DNA of 18,278 nt. Source: Caldimicrobium sp964493015. Its GTDB lineage: Bacteria > Desulfobacterota > Thermodesulfobacteria > Thermodesulfobacteriales > Thermodesulfobacteriaceae. This document shows positions 1 to 5,812 of the stretch, piece by piece; the first letter of the stretch is position 1; each line of letters begins with the position of its first letter. The stretch spans positions 1 through 18,278 of the forward strand of contig CAZBLU010000032.1 of NCBI GenBank assembly GCA_964493015.1, given 5' to 3'. The translations under genes were made by a program, and so were the position numbers. The notes beneath the pieces are model-generated. The model worked only from the letters and a program-made list of their open reading frames with translations. It had not been told where the DNA came from and ran no database searches.

Positions 1-513
1 AGAATTATGACCTTAGCTGGAATAACCTTTCGGACTTTAGATACTGTTAAAAATCCAGAATTTAGATATTCAAAAAATATGATTGATATTATGAGAGATG
101 AGGTTAGAAGAAACCCTGATATTGATCCCAAACACCTCTCACACATTAACGCAGGTATAAGTTGTGTATTTTGTCATAGAAGAGTTGCCCATGGAGGCGA
201 ACTTATAAATCTTGCCTCTAAAAATATTTTTGATGGAGATAGGGTTTGTACTGACTGCCATTTGAAAAATAAGGACCAAATTAGCATGAAAGACATTATC
301 CTTTCAAAAGCTGGCAATCCCGCTAAATTCTCTCACAATTTCCATATCCAAATGTTTGAGTGCAATACCTGCCATCCTTCTCTCTTTAAAATGAAGGCAG
401 GAACATCCTCAATAACCTTTGATAGCCATTCCAAGGATGTGTATTGTTTTACCTGCCATGGGAAAAATAAATCTGCAAGTTTTGAGTGTGCCCTTTGTCA
501 TCAAGGTGGATAA
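1..513 (+). CDS. multihaem cytochrome c, C-terminal part (truncated by window edge)
   Basis: The reading frame is open to the left edge, so the ATG at position 7 is probably internal and the N-terminus lies outside the window. The visible 168 residues hold five CXXCH haem-binding motifs (CVFCH 53-57, CTDCH 81-85, CNTCH 119-123, CFTCH 147-151, CALCH 161-165). Histidine-rich stretches such as HLSHINAG and FSHNFH are likely distal haem ligands. The first part, with HINAGISCVFCHRRVAHG, resembles NapC/NrfH-like and cytochrome c3-type haem modules. The last 60 residues (FSHNFH to CALCHQGG) resemble a c7-type trihaem domain. Such proteins carry electrons in the periplasm or at the membrane of anaerobes; the partner enzyme cannot be named here. 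A strong terminator follows, so this is the last gene of its unit. The same c7-like domain appears decayed just downstream on the other strand. Confidence 0.85.
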   Translation, partial: RIMTLAGITFRTLDTVKNPEFRYSKNMIDIMRDEVRRNPDIDPKHLSHINAGISCVFCHRRVAHGGELINLASKNIFDGDRVCTDCHLKNKDQISMKDIILSKAGNPAKFSHNFHIQMFECNTCHPSLFKMKAGTSSITFDSHSKDVYCFTCHGKNKSASFECALCHQGG

Positions 514-532
514 AGGAAGAAAATATTAATTT

Positions 533-583
533 TTTTTAGGAGGGAGCTCTGAGATAGCCCCTCCTAAAAAGTTTTATTTTTTT
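533..583 (+). terminator. rho-independent terminator of the cytochrome gene
   Basis: A 12-bp perfect stem (533-544 pairing with 559-570, TTTTT+AGGAGGG against CCCTCCT+AAAAA) has a 14-base loop that can form three further pairs. It is followed by G, TTTT, A and seven T. It starts 20 bases after the cytochrome stop codon and lies between two convergent genes. Confidence 0.85.
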
Positions 584-593
584 ATCTCTTGAG

Positions 594-988
594 CTATTTT
601 AGCTGAATTTTTTTCATACCACTTACACCTGCGTGGTACAAAGCATATTTCGTATTTGAGGCAAAAGCTTTCTTACCATCATGACAGGTCCCACCTTACT
701 TACCCTTATATAAAGCTTCTATATTAAAATAAAGATTTTCCTGCGGTTTAAGAGCCAGCATTTCAAATAATCCACTATAATAGAAATCAAAACTGAATCC
801 TGATTCCTTAACATGGTATTTATGACTAACAAAACACCTCTAACCGGCTTATTATAAATAATTTCAGGAACTCCTACTTCATCAGTTTCCATAAAGATCA
901 TACCTTCATTCGTATATGCCATTAGACAAAGACCACTTAAGCCTAAACAAAGGATTATAATACCTCCAAATAACTTTATCTTTTTCAT
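594..988 (-). pseudogene. pseudogene of a small secreted trihaem c7-type cytochrome
   Basis: The first 43 or so codons encode an intact-looking signal peptide (MKKIKLFGGIIILCLGLSG) and mature start. One missing base in a T run near 834 then shifts the frame. Read in the corrected frame, the protein continues SHKYHV, SGLFEM, HDGKKAFASNTK, HAGVSGMKKIQLK and stops at 594. This lines up with the c7-like end of the cytochrome at 1-513 (FSHNFH, SLFKM, CHGKNKSASF, CALCH). The three haem sites are wrecked: CXXCH has become FDFYY in site 1, GGTCH after an in-frame TAA in site 2, and YALYH in site 3. Five of six cysteines are gone, each by what could be a single-base change, while the surrounding sequence is well kept. 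The restored length is about 131 residues. The gene would have been a periplasmic electron carrier. An undisturbed promoter remains upstream. Confidence 0.82.
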
Positions 989-1020
989 ATTTCCCTATTT
1001 ACTTTTAATTTAGAGATTTT

Positions 1021-1049
1021 ATTATAGTATTTCCTGGATAACGAGTCAA
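1021..1049 (-). promoter_or_regulatory. sigma70-type promoter of the cytochrome pseudogene
   Basis: On the minus strand, TTGACT (1044-1049) and TATAAT (1021-1026) are separated by exactly 17 bases, about 33 bases upstream of the pseudogene ATG. The promoter looks fully functional although the gene behind it is broken. Confidence 0.6.
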
Positions 1050-1130
1050 GAGATAATTTTTTTGATCTGCTCAAATTCAGGACATGTAAGATTAATAATA
1101 ATTATAAATTCAGGGTATCTCTAAGAAGAG

Positions 1131-1155
1131 GAAAAGGGGAGAGGGCATCTCTCCC
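1131..1155 (-). terminator. probable terminator of the YedE-TusA-DsrE operon
   Basis: On the minus strand a 7-bp perfect stem GGGAGAG/CTCTCCC with a 5-base loop lies 12 bases after the last gene of the operon. It is followed by CTTTTCC. The U tract is short (four T), so termination may be partial. Confidence 0.55.
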
Positions 1156-1167
1156 ACATAAATAATT

Positions 1168-1359
1168 TTACCACCAAGAGATTGTCTTATCTGCTTCCCA
1201 GATAAGGTCTATAAGCCTATCGTAATCAGCGTCACTTTTAGCTTCAAAAAGGTTAAACTCTAAAACCTCGTTTCCCTTCTCTTTTAGTTTTTCCACTATT
1301 TTTCGAATTTCAGGATTTTCTGTGCTCACCTTATGTCTGTAAACACAAAGTATTTTCAT
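1168..1359 (-). CDS. small protein of the YTD-type sulfur cluster, function unknown
   Basis: This is a 63-residue cytoplasmic protein with no signal peptide or membrane segment. It begins with a beta-strand-like MKILCVYRHKV and continues with a charged helix and an acidic C-terminal helix ending in ISWW. The overall look is one half of a small alpha/beta fold, with a single Cys at residue 5 close after the start. I do not recognise a characterised family. It has a strong Shine-Dalgarno (GGAGGG) seven bases before the ATG. It is the last gene of a five-gene operon, 24 bases after the 118-residue protein. The composition of permease, TusA, DsrE-like protein and two small unknowns matches the YTD cluster of sulfur-disproportionating bacteria, where two hypothetical proteins accompany the named genes. 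A role in sulfur transfer is inferred only from this context. Confidence 0.75.
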   Translation of the reverse strand: MKILCVYRHKVSTENPEIRKIVEKLKEKGNEVLEFNLFEAKSDADYDRLIDLIWEADKTISWW

Positions 1360-1383
1360 AGAGATCCCTCCTTATTTAAAAAC

Positions 1384-1740
1384 TTAAGCACATTGAGGTG
1401 GAGCCTGTACCTTTTGTGCAGGAGGACCATAGCCCACGATTATATCACACTCTAAGATCTTTTCTACCACATCATCAATACTTGCCTCGGTAAGCCCCCA
1501 TTCCTGAAGATTGAAATTCTTGGTCTCTTCATCCATAGTCTCAGACACAGCAAAAACATCTCCTTCCATATCCCTAATCCAGGCCAAATTCTCTTCTAAA
1601 TATTCCGTCTTGGCTGGCATCTTTTGGTAGAATATGTAAGTAAAAGAATACATATTTTCTACAGCAAGCCCGAGGGCAGATCTAATACCATCTGAAATAT
1701 AGGGCCTGTTAGCAATCAAAAAACAAACTTTATAGCTCAT
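1384..1740 (-). CDS. small DsrE-like protein of the sulfur cluster
   Basis: This 118-residue soluble protein begins MSYKVCFLIANRPYISDGIRSALGLAVEN. A first beta strand with Cys6 and then an SDGIRSALGLA helix are reminiscent of the DsrE/DsrF-like fold. The middle is acidic, and the end carries a strand-like ECDIIVGYG and a Pro-rich tail with Cys117. The cysteines at 6, 98 and 117 are candidates for sulfur or thiol chemistry, but none sits in a signature that proves it. It lies between the DsrE-like gene (24 bases upstream) and the 63-residue gene (24 bases downstream). The assignment to the DsrE superfamily is tentative. Its place in the operon fits one of the two unnamed proteins of the YTD cluster. 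Confidence 0.72.
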   Translation of the reverse strand: MSYKVCFLIANRPYISDGIRSALGLAVENMYSFTYIFYQKMPAKTEYLEENLAWIRDMEGDVFAVSETMDEETKNFNLQEWGLTEASIDDVVEKILECDIIVGYGPPAQKVQAPPQCA

Positions 1741-1764
1741 CTTTTTAACCCCCTTGCCTAATTT

Positions 1765-2094
1765 TTATAGGACAAAATACTTACCCACTTCCTCAATAAG
1801 CTCTCCATGAAAGGCCTGTGTTCTCATCTGATTACTGGTTAGCCCCATGTTATGATACTCTGGTTCAAAACCTTCACAGACTAAGGCAGCCAAACAAATA
1901 GCCAGATCCTCTTCAGGAACCATATTTCTGAGCTTCTGAAAATCTGGTTGAAAAACTAAGTGGGTTGCCTTATAGGTAAAAAAGAGCTTTACCTTTTTCC
2001 CCTTGCGTAGGGCTGCTTCAACGATCTTTACTAATTCATTAATATGAATAGGTGAAGTAACAAAAATACCGAGTTTATCGGGATCCTTAGCCAT
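1765..2094 (-). CDS. DsrE-family sulfur relay protein
   Basis: This 109-residue cytoplasmic protein looks like the DsrE/DsrF/TusD superfamily. It has an N-terminal strand (KLGIFVTSP), a helix (NELVKIVEAALRKG), a second strand (KVKLFFTYKATHLV), and the segment AICLAALVCEGFEPEY with Cys67 and Cys73. DsrE-like proteins use a conserved cysteine in this central region to carry persulfide sulfur, often exchanging it with TusA. TusA is encoded directly upstream (20-base gap), with a clear GAGGAGG Shine-Dalgarno before this ATG. The likely job is receiving or delivering sulfane sulfur in the cytoplasm. Which cysteine is the active one cannot be settled by eye. Confidence 0.85.
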   Translation of the reverse strand: MAKDPDKLGIFVTSPIHINELVKIVEAALRKGKKVKLFFTYKATHLVFQPDFQKLRNMVPEEDLAICLAALVCEGFEPEYHNMGLTSNQMRTQAFHGELIEEVGKYFVL

Positions 2095-2114
2095 AGGTTT
2101 TCCTCCTCACAACC

Positions 2115-2360
2115 TTATTTTTTCTTGATAAAATACCTGGTATATCCAGGCTCATCAATCATTCCTAAGAATTCATAGCCCTCCTTTTCACACATCTTGG
2201 GGATCTCATTTTTACTTCCAGGATCTGTGCCTAAAACCTCTAAAATCTGCCCAGATTGAAGCTTTTGTAAAGCCTTTTTGGTCTTGAGCAAGGGCATAGG
2301 GCAGGATAATCCCTTGCAATCAAGAACTTCATCTGGTTTGATGCTTGCCAAATCAACCAT
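2115..2360 (-). CDS. tusA: TusA-family sulfurtransferase
   Basis: This 81-residue protein has the TusA/SirA/YedF signature LDCKGLSCPMPLL (residues 13-25). Cys20 of the CPMP motif is the persulfide-carrying residue and Cys15 an extra cysteine just before it. The family's DPGS segment (46-49) and the following ...EIPKMCEKEGYEF helix are also present. TusA carries sulfane sulfur as a protein persulfide in the cytoplasm. It lies 23 bases after the YedE-like permease gene and before a DsrE-like gene. The implied route is import by the permease, capture by TusA, and exchange with DsrE-like proteins. The length is typical of the family, and a G-rich Shine-Dalgarno (GGGGGGAG) precedes the start. Confidence 0.95.
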   Translation of the reverse strand: MVDLASIKPDEVLDCKGLSCPMPLLKTKKALQKLQSGQILEVLGTDPGSKNEIPKMCEKEGYEFLGMIDEPGYTRYFIKKK

Positions 2361-2383
2361 GGCTCCCCCCCCTTATAGTTTTT

Positions 2384-3550
2384 TTAAAGTCCTATAACAA
2401 ATTTTTCTGATTTTTCATTCCAATCAACAAAGATATACCACAAAATAATAATAATTGCAAGAATAATAAAGGCCCCACCGTAGCCAAAGATATCAGGTAA
2501 ATAAACTGCACTTCCAAGATAGCCTTTATCCCAGACCTCCCAGACATTATCTAAATAATGTCTCAAAATAGCATTGGTTACGGCAAAAAAGACAACTACA
2601 ATCATGAGCTTAACCTGTCCTTCACCAACTCTCCAAAGAGAACCAGAACCACAACCTCCAGCTACCACCATGGCTGCTCCAAAGATAAGACCTCCGATAA
2701 GAGATCCCCAGATAAAGGTGGGAGTTACATAGGTCATGGGCTCTCTGATTCCAGCCATTTTGATAAAGAGAATGCCCAAGGTTGCCAAAAAGAGACTGAT
2801 AACTACTCCTCTTGCCATATCGGCCTCCCCTGAGAGGAAAGGCTCTCTCATAGAATTGACGATGCAAAACCTGGTTCTGTGCATAACAAAGCCAATACCT
2901 GCTGTAAGTAAAAAGGCCCCACCAAGTAAAGCACCCTCTTCATGTTCACTCCCAAAATAGGCAAACACCCCATATAGTAGAATGATGACAGCTAAAACGC
3001 CTAGTAGAGGATTTATTTTCTTAGTGCTTATCTCTACTCCCCCCTGAGAACTAAAGTGCTCAAGCTCCCAAAGAAGATACTTGACCCCAATAAAGACACC
3101 TACCATGAGGCCAAGCATCATAGCTATTCCACTGGCAGAGAGATTAGCAATAGCCATATAAAAACCTCCGATATTACACCCTTGGGCAAGGGCAGAACCT
3201 ACCCCCATCAAAATCCCAGCCACAATACCTTTGATAATCTCCAGCTTTGGAGGGATTCTTATCCCAAACTCGTTAGCCAAGGTTGCTGAAATAAAGGCCC
3301 CAAGAATTAGCCCAATATCTAAAACAGATGAGGAAAACCAAAGTGGATGAGGTGGAGCCTCCTCAAGAAAGCCAACCCCATAGAGCACCCACTCTCCCCA
3401 GTTTCTCAATCCACCAACAATACCCCAAGGACGATACCACATTTCAAGTAATATCACTAATAAAGCCAAAAGAATACCACCAGTCATAGGACTATAATTG
3501 TTCTTAAAAACTACTTGAAAAAAGCCCTTGACACTCTCTTTTAAAGACAT
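2384..3550 (-). CDS. YeeE/YedE-family sulfur-compound permease (TsuA-like)
   Basis: This is a 388-residue polytopic inner-membrane protein with about nine to ten hydrophobic segments. It belongs to the YeeE/YedE family (sulfur transport domain), whose member TsuA takes up thiosulfate through a chain of cysteines. The diagnostic cysteine segments are present: GSALAQGCNIGG (Cys125), RTRFCIVNS (Cys229) and VAGGCGSGSLWRVGEGQ (Cys300). The last is typical of YedE-type members. YedE homologues are also linked to selenium metabolism, but here the neighbours are TusA and DsrE proteins, so thiosulfate or another sulfane-sulfur compound is the likelier cargo. It is the first gene of the operon, with a GGAGGAGG Shine-Dalgarno and a near-consensus promoter upstream. 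The substrate is inferred. Confidence 0.9.
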   Translation of the reverse strand: MSLKESVKGFFQVVFKNNYSPMTGGILLALLVILLEMWYRPWGIVGGLRNWGEWVLYGVGFLEEAPPHPLWFSSSVLDIGLILGAFISATLANEFGIRIPPKLEIIKGIVAGILMGVGSALAQGCNIGGFYMAIANLSASGIAMMLGLMVGVFIGVKYLLWELEHFSSQGGVEISTKKINPLLGVLAVIILLYGVFAYFGSEHEEGALLGGAFLLTAGIGFVMHRTRFCIVNSMREPFLSGEADMARGVVISLFLATLGILFIKMAGIREPMTYVTPTFIWGSLIGGLIFGAAMVVAGGCGSGSLWRVGEGQVKLMIVVVFFAVTNAILRHYLDNVWEVWDKGYLGSAVYLPDIFGYGGAFIILAIIIILWYIFVDWNEKSEKFVIGL

Positions 3551-3579
3551 ACCCTCCTCCTAAGGATTTTTTAAAGAGT

Positions 3580-3608
3580 ATATTATCAGAGCTTCCCTCT
3601 ATTGTCAA
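3580..3608 (-). promoter_or_regulatory. promoter of the YedE-TusA-DsrE operon
   Basis: On the minus strand, a perfect TTGACA (3603-3608) and TAATAT (3580-3585) are 17 bases apart, about 29 bases before the permease start. The -35 box lies only about 35 bases after the UvrA-like stop codon. No hairpin terminator lies between them, so read-through from the repair genes is possible. Confidence 0.7.
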
Positions 3609-3643
3609 GAGTAATTTTGTAAAAAAATTATTAAAAAAGTAAA

Positions 3644-5812
3644 TTATAAAAGTAAAGTATAATCGGCAAATTCCTCTGCTAAAGGGTGAGTTTCTCTCAT
3701 GATTATGGTCCAGGAAATCTGATTTAGTTTACGCAAGAATTGATGGAGCTCGGTAAGATCCTTTACCGAGAGACCTTGGAAGGGATAATAGAGTAGACAA
3801 ATTTGAAATTTTTCTTTCCCAATCAATTTCCTAATAAGGTTAATCCTCAGGATTTCACCTCCCGAGAGTTCTCCTAAGCGTTGAGATAATTTCAGATAAT
3901 CCACCTTTAAATCCTTGGCCCAGAGAAGAATTTCTCTAATCCTTGGGATTTGGGAAAAGAGGTTTAACGCTTCTTCTAAAGAGAAGTCCAAGATTTCTGA
4001 AAGTCTATAGCCTCGGTAGTTTAAATTTAAGACTTCATAGTTAAGCCCTTTGCCTAAACAGGACTCACAAAGGGCATAGGAGGTGAGCTCCTCCCAGGGC
4101 ATTTTCTTAAACCCCTTCCCTTTACACTCTGGACATACCCCCTCTTTGGTGTGAAAACTAAAATGTGCTTTGCTTAGACCTTTGGCTTTGGCTGAGGGAA
4201 GCTCGCAAAGAACCTCTCTCCAAGCCTCCCATAAACCCAAGTAGTCCACTAAAAACCTCTCCTTCTTAGTAGTATAGACCTCTTCGGGGAGCAAAACCTT
4301 AAAACCTCTATTTTCTAAAGCTAAAGCCATTTCTCTTAAGAAAGCATATTCCTCATAGTTGGAACCTAATTGCAGTAGATTTATGGCATCCTTTAAAACC
4401 TTAGCCTCCCGATCTCCTATTTTAAATTCTACCCATTTTTCTGATTTTGGATCCTTTTTGGCAAAGGTGGGGGCTTTAAGAGGGTCCTTTCTATATTCTT
4501 CCTTTGAGCAGGCCCTTAATAGATAGCCACCCCTCTCTCCCGCCCCAGGTCCAAGCTCAATCACAAAGTCTGCCTCCCAAAGAAAGTCTAAATCATGTTC
4601 AACGACAAGTAAAGAATTACCCTTAGCGAGGATCTCTCTAAGGAGCTCTAAAAGCCTCTTACGCCCCTCTTTGTCAAGCCCAAGAGTTGGCTCATCAAGC
4701 ACATAAAGCACCCCCTGAAGATCGGAAGAAAAAAGGAGAAAGATTTCCAGAAGCTTTCTCTCTCCAAGGGAAAGTTGAAAGACCGGTTTACAAAGTCTTA
4801 AATGGCCAATTCCTAACCACTCTGCCTTCTCTTGAAGATCTCTTGAAAGGCCTTTATGGTTCAAAAGCCCAAAAAAGTCTCTTAGGCTGAGATGCAAAAT
4901 CTCTCTTATGGACCTCTCCCACAACTTACTCTCAAGGATAAAGTTTTCTAATTTTAATCCCCCACAGCTCTCACAGGGCTCTCTCTCTCTGTATCCCTGT
5001 CCCTTGCAGGAAGAACATTTTTTGAAATAGGTATAAAGACTATGACCACAGTGTTGACAATTCTTACTGAAATTAAAAAATTTTTCTGCCCCAGAGAGAA
5101 ACCTTATGATCACCTGTCCTCGATTTAAGGCCTTAGCTAAGCGAATATTTTCTAAGAGACGAGAAAGGGCCTTTTCCTCCTTGATAACTCTATCTAAGAC
5201 CAAGTAAATATTGCCTCTCACTTCACCTTTCAAGCTTTCTTCGGAGAGATCAATCTCTTTTCCTTCAATGATATATCGGGTAAAACCCTGAGAGAGAAAA
5301 TAGCTCAAGGCCTTCATGGATCTCTCTCTAAGAGGCAAAAGAAAGTAGAACTTTTCTCCTTGAGGGATCTCTTCAAGCCATTTCATAAACTGGCTTAAAG
5401 AATGCACTTGATTGTGCACCCCACATTGGGGGCAACAAAACTCGCCCTCTTCAGAAAAAAATGCTTCTAAAAAGCTAAGTAAGCCAAGAATTTCCCCCAC
5501 CGTCTTATAGGGATACCAATAGCGCACCCCCTGAGCCAGAGCAATAACAGGAGGCAAAGGACTCATCAACCGAGCCTGAACCTTTATATCTTCAATAAGG
5601 GGATTAGCATAATTCTCCAAAAGGTCCATTTTTCTCTTGGCAAGCTTGGCAATGGTGTCAAAGGCTAAAGAACTCTTTCCTGACCCAGAAGGCCCAGTTA
5701 TGACTACCAGTTGATGAAGGGGGATCTTTAGGTCAAAGCCTTTAAGATTATGAGTAGTAACCTCTCTGAGTTCTAAGTATCCCTGTCCCTTGCTCTCAAG
5801 TTTCTTAGCCAT
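3644..5812 (-). CDS. divergent UvrA-like ABC ATPase with degenerate second nucleotide-binding half
   Basis: At 722 residues this is short beside true UvrA (about 940). Half 1 has Walker A GPSGSGKSS (40-48), a CPQCG and a region (about 150-237) resembling the UvrB-binding domain, a zinc module (C251/C254, C265/C268, C279/C282), a changed signature QLSLGE (345-350), Walker B VLYVLDEPTLGLD and the H-loop VEHD. Half 2 aligns with UvrA from FSFHTKEGVCPEC onward. It keeps a zinc module (C559/C562, C581/C584) and a canonical LSGGE (648-652), but Walker A is absent and Walker B is replaced by LLYYPFQGLS. Only the site built from half-1 Walker motifs and the half-2 signature looks intact. UvrA detects bulky DNA lesions; whether this paralogue still does is unknown. 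Its ATG lies 40 bases inside the polX gene without a clear Shine-Dalgarno, so translation is probably coupled. Confidence 0.88.
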   Translation of the reverse strand: MAKKLESKGQGYLELREVTTHNLKGFDLKIPLHQLVVITGPSGSGKSSLAFDTIAKLAKRKMDLLENYANPLIEDIKVQARLMSPLPPVIALAQGVRYWYPYKTVGEILGLLSFLEAFFSEEGEFCCPQCGVHNQVHSLSQFMKWLEEIPQGEKFYFLLPLRERSMKALSYFLSQGFTRYIIEGKEIDLSEESLKGEVRGNIYLVLDRVIKEEKALSRLLENIRLAKALNRGQVIIRFLSGAEKFFNFSKNCQHCGHSLYTYFKKCSSCKGQGYREREPCESCGGLKLENFILESKLWERSIREILHLSLRDFFGLLNHKGLSRDLQEKAEWLGIGHLRLCKPVFQLSLGERKLLEIFLLFSSDLQGVLYVLDEPTLGLDKEGRKRLLELLREILAKGNSLLVVEHDLDFLWEADFVIELGPGAGERGGYLLRACSKEEYRKDPLKAPTFAKKDPKSEKWVEFKIGDREAKVLKDAINLLQLGSNYEEYAFLREMALALENRGFKVLLPEEVYTTKKERFLVDYLGLWEAWREVLCELPSAKAKGLSKAHFSFHTKEGVCPECKGKGFKKMPWEELTSYALCESCLGKGLNYEVLNLNYRGYRLSEILDFSLEEALNLFSQIPRIREILLWAKDLKVDYLKLSQRLGELSGGEILRINLIRKLIGKEKFQICLLYYPFQGLSVKDLTELHQFLRKLNQISWTIIMRETHPLAEEFADYTLLL

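Noticed and set aside
2558..3289. Open frames of 74-91 codons on the plus strand, and a second minus-strand frame, inside the permease gene
   Set aside because: They lie wholly within a clear membrane transporter gene, have no ribosome sites and give unlikely protein sequences; they are shadows of the permease.
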